Positions 38,701 through 45,922 of a stretch of DNA of 64,000 nt are shown piece after piece. The position numbers were made by a program, and so were the translations under genes. Each line of letters opens with the position of its first letter. The stretch's first letter is position 1. The notes beneath the pieces were generated by a model. The model saw nothing but the letters and a program-made list of their open reading frames with translations, ran no database searches and was not told the origin of the DNA. Origin of the DNA: Sipunculus nudus (lineage: Eukaryota > Annelida > Sipuncula > Golfingiida > Sipunculidae); contig CM049311.1 of assembly GCA_026874595.1 (NCBI GenBank), positions 33,933,676 through 33,997,675 on the forward strand, given 5' to 3'.

Positions 38701-40228
38701 AAGGCACTGATTGTAAAACACGCAAGAGTAAATGCGTATTTTCCAGTTCGATAGAAAATGAAATGAAAAATAAAATGAAAGACTGATGAAGGGGCAGGTC
38801 CAATATCTTTGAATGCTTAGAAGGTGATCTTGAACTGTTGGCAGTTGACCTGTATATTGCCTCTGTGATATTTTGTAACGACAGTGTATATTGAATCACT
38901 TCCCTTCCAAACTCTGCTATCCATGAATAAAAGCACAACATTCAATATAATATAACCATAAAAGGCATTAAAAGCTGCATAAAACCCTCATTCCAACTTA
39001 TTTGCTCAAAGATTAATTTATACCCAAAAAAATCACATGTAGACGTGCACCCTTCAGCATATACCTCTAAATTCAATCAAGCCAATGAAACCATTCTTCA
39101 GATGACTTGTGCATTCACATTCAAGCATCGGCCAAAAAATAATATAACCCCGAGGATGATTAGGAAGTTTTCCCAATCTAGCTTTACTATGAAACTGACC
39201 TTTTTCAGGCGAGAGAGGCTTTCCGACAGAAGATGTATTCTCTGAGTGCGTCCACCAGGGAGCGCGTGCTGTCAGACAATCAAGGGGTAAGAACGCTGGA
39301 AATCATTATAGCCTGTTCTATCAGTGGATGCCCGTTAAACTTTGACGGATATTTTCTCTATCTCTAATAATATCACACAGTTTTACACAATCTGAGATGT
39401 AAAAAAATGACTGAAATTAAGGAATTACTAAAATCTTTTGCAAGGTATGGTTTTGGTTTCATTCTAGTTAATTAGGCTTATGCCTTACTTCTCCATTCCA
39501 GCTCAGTTTTAGGAACTGATCTGTCAATTTAAGAAAAGATTTAAAAAAATTAATGAGCGGACCACTGGGGAACGGAGTTAAGTAAAGCAACTGTTGTCCA
39601 CTATAGCAAGACATTAAAAGGTCTCACATAAGCCACAAGTTAATACCTTTTCCAGTTCTTCCAGTAAAGAAATGCGTGATTCTTAAATTTACCGTTGAAA
39701 GTATTAACTCAAATATAAATATGCCAGATTGTTGACTCAACCAACGTTTGAAAGAAAAATAAAGACACTTTTGCCATTCGTAATATAGTACTTTATGATA
39801 TACATTTTTTAAGTTATGACTACTTTATCTACATATACATATACTTATTTTGGTACTCTTAGCACAACAGACACTCGCAGAGTGAGAAGTCACATGACTT
39901 GGCAGGGGACGATTCCATTGGTTCCCGCGCATTAATAATTCCTAACAAACAGGAGGAACCAGGAGCTAACGACGGGCACAGAAACGCTGGGGCCGCCCTG
40001 GAACTTACTGAGTCAAGAAGCAGCGCCCGACCACGTCACACGTGTCGATGTACGTCAGGAGCCACGGCGTTCATTTTCCTTCCAGCTCCTACCTCAAAAA
40101 CACCGGAGGAGAAAAAAACTGAACATCCGTGGAATGAAGGGATAGGTCACGTGCTTTGGGACAATAACCACGTGATTCTTGACGGGCGCTTTACACCAAG
40201 CAACTCTCGTGCAAAGGATTTTAAATAA
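11884..40228 (+). CDS. Adhesion G-protein-coupled receptor with three IgGFc-binding/EGF modules (whole gene, 32 exons)
   Basis: Exons read from splice signals and phase: 11884-11935, 12282-12400, 12979-14032, 14286-14399, 14694-14812, 15123-16176, 17330-17449, 17709-17827, 18369-19470, 19905-20024, 20831-21070, 22183-22416, 22552-22713, 23923-24029, 24451-24657, 25602-25670, 26347-26458, 31499-31630, 32087-32162, 32995-33118, 33349-33407, 33765-33879, 34407-34501, 34873-34975, 36066-36222, 36507-36576, 37070-37136, 37524-37603, 38280-38415, 38604-38645, 39209-39286, 39863-40228. The sum is 6,804 nt (2,267 aa) with no frame conflict. Order of domains: signal peptide (1-17), IgGFc1 (18-408), EGF1 (409-446), IgGFc2 (447-837), EGF2 (838-877), IgGFc3 (878-1284), EGF3 (1285-1324), Ig1 and Ig2 (1325-1536), HRM-like (1537-1572), GAIN (1573-1815), GPS (about 1818-1862), 7TM (1871-2120), tail. 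A receptor at the cell surface with an adhesive or pathogen-sensing ectodomain is inferred. Ligand and G protein are unknown. Confidence 0.85.
12004..12119. repeat. 116-bp foldback element in GPCR intron 1
   Basis: The left arm atttactataccacg...gtttcgtacaacta (12,005-12,034) is matched by the right arm tagttgtacgaaac...tagtaaat (from 12,082) with a few mismatches. (TA)n tracts flank it on both sides (11,944-11,985 and 12,156-12,198). It looks like a small MITE inserted in a TA microsatellite. Confidence 0.6.
12282..14032 (+). CDS. Exons 2-3: IgGFc-binding-type domain 1
   Basis: Exon 2 (12282-12400, 119 nt) carries GQRYAVAF and a strand pattern ending TTVRV. It joins in phase 0 to exon 3 (12979-14032, 1,054 nt). 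Exon 3 has the hallmarks of the FCGBP N-terminal (IgGFc_binding) family: GYFVSSTKPVSLYSG, a conserved Cys pair in GC..TDHCG, then LPPIECLGRRHAYIP. There are many N-x-S/T sites. Exon 3 ends at CAG|GCAAGT, which must be a GC-AG intron, since no nearby GT keeps phase 1. The joined codon is Asp, leading into the EGF. The closest known relatives are secreted mucin-associated FCGBP proteins; here the domain is part of a receptor. Confidence 0.85.
14286..14399 (+). CDS. Exon 4: EGF-like domain 1
   Basis: The exon is 114 nt, phase 1 at both ends, and follows ctcattcag. It reads DPCLQEAVCNNRGSC, then SCACHEFYFGLRCEE, which gives the six cysteines of an EGF-like domain. The donor is GAAG|GTAACG. Symmetric phase 1-1 EGF exons are the standard shuffling unit of animal extracellular proteins. 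Confidence 0.88.
14694..16176 (+). CDS. Exons 5-6: IgGFc-binding-type domain 2
   Basis: Exon 5 (14694-14812) follows cctctcag and is 119 nt. It reads GPYTEGRRYPLAF and ends TGG|GTAAGG in phase 0. Exon 6 (15123-16176) follows tttttcag and is 1,054 nt, the same length as exon 3. It contains DLTGSYITSNYPIGVYSG, HECLYLPQNASYC and VPPVESLGKEFIVPP, the diagnostic core of the family, and ends GTAG|GTGAGT in phase 1. The equal exon lengths and boundaries show that modules 1 and 2 are direct duplicates. Confidence 0.87.
16640..17090. mobile_element. 451-bp GC-rich MITE with inverted ends and TAA duplication
   Basis: The left end AGCCTCGGACACAACCCG pairs with the right end, whose reverse complement reads AGCCTCGGTCACAACCGG, and the match continues to ctacgg/atacgg. 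TAA flanks both sides (16,637-16,639 and 17,091-17,093), as expected for PIF/Harbinger-type target duplication. The inside is packed with CCGTACG and CGCACGG motifs and is far richer in GC than its surroundings. It lies in the intron between exons 6 and 7 of the GPCR. Confidence 0.7.
17330..17449 (+). CDS. Exon 7: EGF-like domain 2
   Basis: This 120-nt, phase 1-1 exon lies after ctctgttgcag. It reads IGNLCLNNSCQNGATC, then CICWCPPGYGGSFCEAG, and the donor is GCAG|GTGATT. It has the six EGF cysteines plus one extra Cys in CICWC, an unusual spacing. No calcium-binding D/N-x-D/N-E signature is evident. Confidence 0.88.
17709..19470 (+). CDS. Exons 8-9: IgGFc-binding-type domain 3
   Basis: Exon 8 (17709-17827) follows ttcgaag, is again exactly 119 nt, and reads GPVSVGGQMYAIAY to AVVQ in phase 0. 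It is divergent, and I found it by aligning its length and its G-x-x-Y-A-x-A pattern with exons 2 and 5. Exon 9 (18369-19470) follows attttcag, is 1,102 nt (48 nt longer than exons 3 and 6), and contains DLTGSFVTSDKPVGVISG, HECAFIPENSSSC and GNVFVVPPIAG. The donor GCAG|GTAAAT is phase 1. The long exon is very secure; the small one is less so. Confidence 0.82.
19905..20024 (+). CDS. Exon 10: EGF-like domain 3
   Basis: This 120-nt, phase 1-1 exon lies between ctgctccag and ATG|GTAAAA. It reads RRCFVNPCMNGGTC, then YNCSCPPLFSGRHCENG, a complete six-cysteine EGF-like domain. It closes the third module. The next secure exon is the Ig exon at 20,831, with a possible 21-nt microexon between them. 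Confidence 0.88.
20753..20773 (+). CDS. Possible 21-nt microexon (linker)
   Basis: A T-rich tract and acaagcag precede 21 nt that end in GCAG|GTAACA. The stretch is phase 1 at both ends, so inclusion would add seven residues (VKTYTIA) between EGF3 and Ig1 without changing frame. It has no domain and could be chance. Confidence 0.35.
20831..22713 (+). CDS. Exons 11-13: two Ig-like domains
   Basis: Exon 11 (20831-21070) carries the first half of Ig1, with FTCSF, FRWYHKG and RWDDTG. Exon 12 (22183-22416) completes it (SVSCEAV) and starts Ig2 (ASFLCNAS, VTVIWMSG). Exon 13 (22552-22713) completes Ig2 with FTCIARNLAGS. All junctions are phase 1. Each domain has its intron just before the second cysteine, in the loop after the D-x-G motif, so the two domains share one interior exon. 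A (CT)n tract of about 33 nt lies directly before exon 13. Ig-like domains next to HRM and GAIN are common in adhesion GPCRs of several subfamilies. Confidence 0.82.
22487..22523. repeat. (CT)n tract before Ig exon 13
   Basis: A pure CT run 29 nt upstream of the acceptor of exon 13. It may act as a long polypyrimidine tract, and its length is likely variable. Confidence 0.9.
23923..24029 (+). CDS. Exon 14: hormone-receptor-motif-like segment
   Basis: The 107-nt exon lies between ggaaatgcag and GAAGAA|GTAAAT. It reads TAMRECRDVPQRDAEWAAP, then SYINCRDRSF. This fits the C-terminal half of the HRM/HormR domain found N-terminal to GAIN in adhesion GPCRs (R-x-C, W-x-x-P, N-C). Only the second half of the usual domain is seen, so it may be a reduced HRM. 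Phase 1 in, phase 0 out. Confidence 0.7.
24451..33879 (+). CDS. Exons 15-22: GAIN domain and GPS motif
   Basis: Exons 15-17 encode the helical subdomain A (for example NGMQPGNLVAASEALRTIAV and AESVGTMLDKRNQNAWHEI). Exons 18-22 encode the beta-rich subdomain B and the GPS: CGFWQADFNESGAWSDYGC, then ECRCNHTTNFAIL. The four GPS cysteines and the Phe-Trp are present. The residue before the expected cut is Thr, not the usual Leu, while the tethered-agonist-like start TNFAILI is kept. The end of exon 15 is ambiguous: ACG|GTCAGC (24,636) or a GC donor CAG|GCACGT (24,657) would both keep phase 0. The intron between exons 17 and 18 is 5.0 kb because a DIRS-like element lies in it. Confidence 0.8.
24780..25122. 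repeat. Tandem duplication of about 177 bp in a GPCR intron
   Basis: Copies at 24,780-24,945 and 24,957-25,122 both contain cctaactagataatttcata and end acgttatttcttctata. They differ by a few substitutions and a run of extra A. They lie between exons 15 and 16. Confidence 0.88.
26611..26865. repeat. DIRS 255-bp direct repeat, 3' copy
   Basis: It starts aattttcccggcag and ends agacattaaac. It matches 30993-31247 over 255 nt with no difference found by eye. The direct, not inverted, orientation is like that of Ngaro/PAT-type split direct repeats rather than DIRS1-type inverted repeats. Confidence 0.9.
26869..27084. repeat. Two tandem 108-bp copies at the 3' side of the DIRS element
   Basis: Units start at 26,869 and 26,977 (tatcacacataagtatg) and end atgcagttactgt. 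One or two mismatches are visible (aacatgcag versus aatatgcag). They fill the space between the YR stop codon and the 255-bp repeat. Confidence 0.9.
27084..27926 (-). CDS. DIRS tyrosine recombinase (YR)
   Basis: A 280-residue open frame. The catalytic box pattern of the phage-integrase fold is visible: Arg in FFGLLRISN, the H-x-x-R box in NTHSLRRGGATWL, Gly-Asp-Trp in MGDWKSD, and the Tyr nucleophile in VYQYIKP. It would integrate a circular DNA intermediate by strand exchange. The stop codon lies at the border of the 108-bp tandem repeat. The N-terminus may be incomplete: full DIRS recombinases usually have a longer N-terminal SAM-like part, and the sequence just upstream (27,927-28,041) has no matching long frame. 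Confidence 0.85.
   Translation of the reverse strand: MSTKNICRYAAFLARRCAISSIRQYMNIIRILHLDFGLENPLSSWEIKSVLGGIKRHKGDPPNQKAPILPSHLFKLHSYLNLQEIRDLQLWAVCLTAFFGLLRISNVTSRSLSDPGMSVLRENFSITAKGAILRVPKSKSNQFKAKVHEVTLPYIPGSPLCPVSAIVKFIQLSRVQFNESTAPLFAIGDSTGNPMGLTQVTFGIRLLKALVDIGLSSTNYNTHSLRRGGATWLMSMGIPLAMVKTMGDWKSDAVYQYIKPTNDIKFSMMKSATDRLSFNI
28042..28590 (-). CDS. DIRS RNase H segment
   Basis: The frame contains INIKELASIVLAARRWG, HTDSEIAMSIINKG and RGMDNYIADLISR, matching the Glu, Asp and final Asp regions of the RNase H domain that follows RT in DIRS elements. It overlaps the end of the RT frame in another reading frame, so a frameshift near 28,520 separates them. Confidence 0.75.
   Translation of the reverse strand: MGHSANLSYFHRCQHPSRRTFCNGDWFYVDWQADITQLSQEHINIKELASIVLAARRWGDKWLNQQIIVHTDSEIAMSIINKGASPVNVCNNLLKELCFLSLRFNFSIRCTHIRGMDNYIADLISRLHDGNNIEKFLMAIQGLYVGQNLLPPIYNFADHMTKQSLFYISSKPRDNTVTGGTG
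28389..29682 (-). pseudogene. DIRS reverse transcriptase, frameshifted
   Basis: Two overlapping frames cover the domain. Frame 29170-29682 has SALSAVPKSDGGIRLVHDFS and MAKVDLQSAYRCVPIHP. Frame 28389-29252 has LPFGARKSPEIFHRITQAV, the YLDD catalytic box in LVVYLDDFLIIG, and the thumb region FLGTVIDS. The shift is near 29,190-29,200, within the fingers/palm. The end of the second frame shows TDASTQAGG, the start of RNase H, before a second shift. This copy would not make a full polyprotein without frame changes. Confidence 0.8.
29698..30924 (-). pseudogene. DIRS gag-like ORF, broken
   Basis: The frame from 30924 to 30226 (232 aa) begins with ATG after the left repeat and encodes an acidic, Gln/Asp-rich protein with an N-terminal helix-rich region (FGKALSLGQILLLQEAV). 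A second frame (30060-29698) holds a zinc-binding cluster, CERFNGRNGCALRQCRYAHVC, of CCCH type. The 165 nt between them keeps no shared frame, so the original gag is probably interrupted. A role in RNA packaging is inferred from position and the zinc cluster. Confidence 0.6.
30993..31247. repeat. DIRS 255-bp direct repeat, 5' copy
   Basis: Same orientation and length as the copy at 26,611. On the minus strand it precedes the gag start at 30,924 and probably holds the promoter; it contains a TATA-like tataatataaa stretch. Confidence 0.9.
34407..38645 (+). CDS. Exons 23-30: seven-transmembrane region
   Basis: Exon 23 holds TM1 (HALNLVSLVGLTLSVVGLGI); exon 24 TM2 (VVLLNLCLSLLTANLLFMFG); exon 25 TM3 (FFMASFCLMLAEGVYCLIIV); exon 26 TM4 (AIITVLITVLSTG); exon 27 the HCWL of the second extracellular loop and the start of TM5; exon 28 the end of TM5 and a basic third intracellular loop; exon 29 TM6 (LLPLLGVTWIFGFL) and the start of TM7 (FQWIFSIANSLQ); exon 30 the rest of TM7 (GVFIFITNCVINPK). 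These are class B2 (adhesion) signatures. The conserved Cys pair (TM3 and loop 2) is present. Intron phases vary here (0, 1 and 2), unlike the uniformly phase 1 ectodomain. Confidence 0.9.
35346..35800. repeat. Compound trinucleotide tract (AAT/ATT, CTT, CTA)
   Basis: A 450-nt low-complexity stretch in the intron between exons 24 and 25. It gives poly-Ile frames on both strands, which are artefacts. Confidence 0.95.
39209..40228 (+). CDS. Exons 31-32: cytoplasmic tail
   Basis: Exon 31 (39209-39286) reads AREAFRQKMYSLSASTRERV, which matches helix 8 and the proximal tail of adhesion GPCRs. Exon 32 (39863-40228) encodes 121 residues, mostly polar, rich in Ser, Glu, Arg and Asn, and ends at a TAA at 40,226. 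It has no recognisable domain or C-terminal PDZ ligand (the last residues are KDFK). A polyadenylation signal candidate AATAAA lies at 40,426. Confidence 0.82.
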
Positions 40229-40425
40229 GATTTTATTATTATTATAAAGCAGAGTATTTGACATATTGGCCTTATTTTTCACTGAATGTACAGTGGACAG
40301 TACTTGAGACATAATGAACATTTCTTTCAAAGTAATGATTGTAAGTCCGTGAAGAGAAGAGAATTCTTCTATCACGTGTCTGTTAATACTCTCTTTTGAT
40401 AAAAGAAGAATATATGGTTACTAGA

Positions 40426-40431
40426 AATAAA
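40426..40431 (+). terminator. Candidate polyadenylation signal of the GPCR gene
   Basis: AATAAA lies 198 nt after the stop codon and is the first exact match downstream. A second lies near 40,914. Which one is used cannot be told from sequence. Confidence 0.35.
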
Positions 40432-43400
40432 TTAATGTGTTCATTGATGTATGAAGCGCCGGTGACCATGAGGGTTTCTTAAAGGTTCAAATATTCATTT
40501 GCAAAATATGTATTATAGCTCTTGTTTTCTGAATACAAAAGTTCCCCCCCCCCCAAAAAAAAAAAAAAAAAACAACACCGGTTTAATATCTTCATTTCAC
40601 CTGTTTTATGGTTCTGTTATGGTTCTCTGTGTGGGTAAATACAGTCCATGTATGTCTGTCTACCATAACATGTGAGGAACAACAAACAAGGAGAAGAACA
40701 TGAAAAAAGAAACACCGGTTTGAAGCTTGAACCATTTTTTATTTGTGAAAAGCGCGGTACGGCCGCCACGTAACATTCGCGCTATGTTTATGTTTTGTGC
40801 CACTTATCACGCCCGGTGGAAGCTATTTTCTACTTATGTACCGGAGTAAGCAAGCGAAATATTGACAGAAACCTTATTTTTTAAGGAGAAAACACTATAT
40901 TTCCTGTACATTTAATAAAACCTTGTATGTGAATAGGTTCCGTTATACCAATAACTAGTATGTCACTGGTGTTACGGAAATGATGTAGTGTTTTGTTTTA
41001 ATTAAATTAGTTGAATGTCCAAATAAAAGTAGGTGAAGGTCTTGTCCCATAGATGCCATAGGTACCCAAGGTAAAATATATGCCCGTGTAAATAAAAAAT
41101 GAAAACAAGAAGTGTTGTTAAATATTCAAGCTAATTTCACAGCACTGGCCTTAATTGCTACATTACAGTCGCTCACTATAAATCGCATTATCTCAGGAAT
41201 GGGTTTTTAGGTTGTTAAAATGGTATAAAACAAATTTGTGATTTTTTAGTCGGCTAGTTTATAACGAAATGATTAAAAGGTTTCCCTGTATAAACCATAC
41301 TCCATTCACTTGTGGTTATTTCATGTCCCCTGTCCAGTTATATCATGTCCTCACCACCGGATCACACTCTAATTTAAATATCACAATCAGTCAAAAAAAG
41401 TAACAGAAGTTGAATAATGAATGTCAGATGAACAGAAATTTATCTGACCCTTTTAAGGTTAAAATCTAGGTCATATAAACTTTTTTACTTTTTGTAACCT
41501 ATTTCTTTTTCTGGCTGTGGAATGTTAAATGTCAGAATATGGTTCTGGAGATCGTCAAGAGGTTTTTACGAAACCGCACTGTCCACTAAATATCGACAAA
41601 TATTTTCCTGTAATCGTAATTTACCAAGATGTAACATTGCTACGACACTGATACAATCGTGCATCACTTTGCTGAATCTGATATTGTTAAAATATTCTGA
41701 AACTCAGTTCAGTCTTGGTGGAGAAGAATATCTGCCTGTTACTTTCAATAAAAAGGGTTCTTGAGGTGAGAGTGGGTTCATAGGTTTGCACATAGAATTG
41801 CAGATGTACGGTGATGGACTAGATTTACTTAATTTAACAGGGTTTTAGTTTGGTGTCCTTGCACTCGATCGGGACCTTGCATATATATTTGTGTTTATTT
41901 GCTTCCGCTTAAATAAAATCTGATTTGTGTAAGCCTTGTAAAAATAGAGAGGTCATTTGCACAATGTGTTGAGGTCTAAGTTTGCACAGGTGCAAGGCAT
42001 TTTTTTTTTTCGTTTATTCAAAGGTTTATTTATTCATAGCAGCAAATGTAATCAAGTAGATACACAGTGAAATTTGTTTGCTTGATCAGGCCAAACTCTA
42101 CTCTTGTGCTTGACACACAGCATAGATACAGCAGAGGGCGCAGCAGACGCACAGTTCGAGGTGGCACAGCCGGCCTCTTTCTCGACCTAAATAAAATTTG
42201 TGAAATAGAATAATATACGCTTAATACCGTAAAGCATCGCCGGGTTTTGCCTCCCTCGCCATTTTCTTCCCTGACATTGCATAGGAGAGCTATGTATTAC
42301 GTCTGCTATAGCATTCCCTGGCCCTGCCGAGGCTTAAGTATATACGTTTGCTATTAAAATGCCTTAAATAAAACGTGTTTCCATGTACCGATAAAGGTAA
42401 CTCAATGCCAGTTCATATCACTAAATAATCGGCCAAAGAGCCGTTATTTATTTATATAATTTTCCGCGAGGTACAAGTACCTGTTTTAAGCGTTGCAAGA
42501 GTAAGTTTAATGGCTCTGATAGTGGGAGGAATTATGTTTTAACGATTGCATCGTCTGGACCAGTCTAAGCATTTCCCCGCACTTCTGTTAACTGGGACAG
42601 GGTTTAAAAGAATGGCTTCAATTATGTTGAACAAAGACATCTTAAACGAGAGAGAGAGAAATACAAACAATTCAACATGATTCGGTGCTGCAGACTTTTG
42701 TAAGGAAATATTGTATTAGGCCGGCCTCTCACATATACAGACTTTTATGCCTATATTTTAACAACAACCAATATTGCGTGCAGATCACCAGGTCGGACCG
42801 GTCATTTTGGTCACTTCTGGTTTTGTCTCCAGGTTTTATGTTGTCGTCATGAATAATAAACAAATGACCCATGGGTCATGACGCTCAGCTGACTGGGAAG
42901 AGATTTGCAAAAGGAAATTTATCATCTGAATGGTAGTATATAACCATTGAACTGAAGCATCAAACAGATTAACCAACAGGCTGAGATTGTGTCTGTATTA
43001 ATATATCTCAAGAATAGAGGAAAAAATGCGTAAACTTTAAAAAAATACAGGTGGCTCCACCAGTCTGCAGAAACTAATAAAACACTTAATGGTCAATATC
43101 CATGCAAAGAAGCATGGTGGTCTCTGGGTTATTTGTTCAGATACTTCAGCTTTTGTATCAGATTTTCCATTATTCTGAGGGATACTTTGGAGTTCTTTAG
43201 CTGAAGGATATGGGTAACAGAGACCTAATTTCTGGTTTCCATGGAGACTTTTCATAGGTCTCTCAGAATGTCAAGAATGAAGATTCTAGGTCGAGTCTTA
43301 ACGATTTGTGCCCTGTTAACAGATGTCGACATTTTTAAAGATCTCAAAAATAGAGAAAACAATTCGTAAAAAAACGAAAAATACAGGTGGCGCCACCAGT

Positions 43401-45922
43401 CTGCAGAAACTGATGAAACCTCATGATTAATATGTATGCCAAAAATCATGACCATCAGTGATGTAGTATATGAAATATTGAAGTTTTTGTATGAAATGTT
43501 TCACTATTCTGGGGGGTAATTTGGGGCCCCATAGCTCAAAGAATATGGGTAACAGAGACCTAATTTCTGGTTTCCATGGAGACTTTTCATAGGTCTCTCA
43601 GAATGTCAAGAATGAAGATTCTAGGTCCAGTCTTTACGATTTGTGCCCTGTTAACAGATGTTCACATGTTTAAAGGTCTCAAAAATAGAGAAAACAATTC
43701 GTAAAAAAAAATAAAAAAATAGAGGTGGCGCACCCAGGCTACAGAAACTGATGACACACTCCATGATCAATATCCATGCAAACAATTATGGTGATCTCTG
43801 CATTAGTTGTTCAGATACTTCAGCTTTTGTATCAAATTTTCCATTATTCTGAGCTGTACTTTGGAGTGCCACAGCTCAAAGGATATGAGTAACAGAGACC
43901 TAATTTCATGTTTCCATGGAGAACTTTTATAGGTCTCCCTGTGTGTCAAGAATAAAGATTCTAGGTCCAGTCGTTACAATTTGAACCCTGTTGACAGATA
44001 ACTACATCCTTAAAGGTCTCATAAATAGAGAAAAAAATTGTAAAAATTTGAAAAATACAGGTGGCGCCACCAGTCTGCAGAAACTGATGAAACATCTCAT
44101 GATCAATATGTATGCCAAAAATCATGACCAGCAGTGATGTAGTTATTGAGATATTGAAGTTTTTGTATGAAATTTTTGACTATTCTGGGGGGGGGGGGGT
44201 ACTTTGGGGCCACATAGCTCAAAGAATATGAGTAACAGAGACCTAATTTCTGGTTTCCATGGAGACTTTTTATAGGTCTCTCAGAAATTCAAGAATGAAG
44301 ATTCTAGGTCGAGTCTTAACGATTTGTGCCCTGCTAACATATGTCGACATTTTTAAAGATCTCAAAAATAGAGAAAACAATTCGTAAAAAAACGAAAAAT
44401 ACAGGTGGCGCCACCAGTCTGCAGAAACTGATGAAACATCTCATGATTAATATGTAAGCCAAAAATCATGACCATCAGTGATGTAGTAAATGAAATATTG
44501 AAGTTTTTGTATGAAATGTTTCACTATTCTGGGGGGTAATTTGGGGCCCCATAGCTCAAAGAATATGGGTAACAGAGACCTAATTTCTGGTTTCCATGGA
44601 GACTTTTCATAGGTCTCTCAGAATGTCAAGAATGAAGATTCTAGGTCCAGTCTTTACGATTTGTGCCCTGTTAACAGATGTTCCCATGTTTAAAGATCTC
44701 AAAAATAGAAGAAAACAATTCGTAAAAAAAAAATAAAAAAAATAGAGATGGCGCACCCAGGCTGCAGAAACTGATGACACACTCCATGATCAATATCCAT
44801 GCAAACAATTATGGTGATCTCTGCATTAGTTGTTCAGATACATCAGCTTTTGTATCAAATTTTCCATTATTCTGAGCTGTACTTTGGAGTGCCACAGCTC
44901 AAAGGATATGAGTAACAGAGACCTAATTTCATGTTTCCATGGAGAACTTTCATAGGTCTCCCTGTGTGTTAAGAATAAAGATTCTAGGTCCAGTCGTTAC
45001 AATTTGAACCCTGTTGACAGATAACTACATCCTTAAAGGTCTCATAAATAGAGACAAAAATTGTAAAAATTTGAAAAATACAGGTGGCGCCACCAGTCTG
45101 CAGAAACTGATGAATCTCATGATTAATATGTATGCCAAAAATCATGACCATCAGTGATGTAGTTAATGAGATATTGAAGTTTTTGTATGAAATTTTTCAC
45201 TATTCAGGGGGGTATTTGGGGCCCCATAGCTCAAAGGATATAGGTAACAGAGACCTATTTTTTTAGTTTCCATGGAGATTTTTTACGGACCTCTCTGGAT
45301 GTAAAGTAAAAAGATTCCAGTTCCAGCGGTTACGATTTGTGCCCTGTTAACGGACAGACGCCCGGACGGCCGGACGGATGACGGACAAAAGGTGATCCCT
45401 GTAGCTCAGATGACTTACAGTCAGCTGAGCTAAAAATGGAAAGGTAGGATGAAACATAGGTAGGGTAGTTTTTTTTTCCGATTCCCTCATCACATCAAAA
45501 TTTTCCGGCAGAATAAAAACCGAAAAACCTTTGACATTGCCAGAATTTTTGCGGCTGGTTTGTTTGTAGTCGTTTTTTTTTTTATTTAAACGGGCAAACA
45601 GCCCTCTCACAGCACCTGATCCTTACAACTTTTCAAACTTGCAAAGAATCAGATGTAAAAAATCGGTTTATGGAAGGCCGGCTTTATACGGACATATGAC
45701 CTGGTAATATATACATATCAATGATCGTCTCCCTGTTGTTACAGGTCGTTAACCAGAGTAAGTAAAAGTTCTAAATCAGTGCCACTTATCGAAACTTAGT
45801 GTTGCGTTTTATGTGGTATGCTTCAGTGGAAAATACAATCATATATGGTCTATCAGGTCTGTTATATGCCATGCCATATCAGCCAAAATATTTCTTCCTG
45901 CATAACACAGTTACAGTTTGGC
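40432..45922. other. Intergenic region between the two host genes
   Basis: No exon-like frame with a domain was found. It contains the possible end of the GPCR 3' UTR, non-repetitive AT-rich sequence to about 43.0 kb, and the tandem array. The start of the TSP1 transcript is probably between 45.4 and 45.9 kb. Confidence 0.6.
43050..45360. repeat. Tandem array of about 340-bp units with a three-unit higher-order period
   Basis: Seven units begin at a GGTGGCGCCACC-type box: 43,050, 43,386, 43,724, 44,060, 44,404, 44,747 and 45,083. Units 2-3-4 match units 5-6-7 better than their neighbours, with a period of 1,018-1,023 bp. Units 3 and 6 share an altered box (GGTGGCGCACCC and GATGGCGCACCC). The array ends in a short GGACGG-rich stretch (45,350-45,385). 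No gene is seen in it. Confidence 0.85.
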
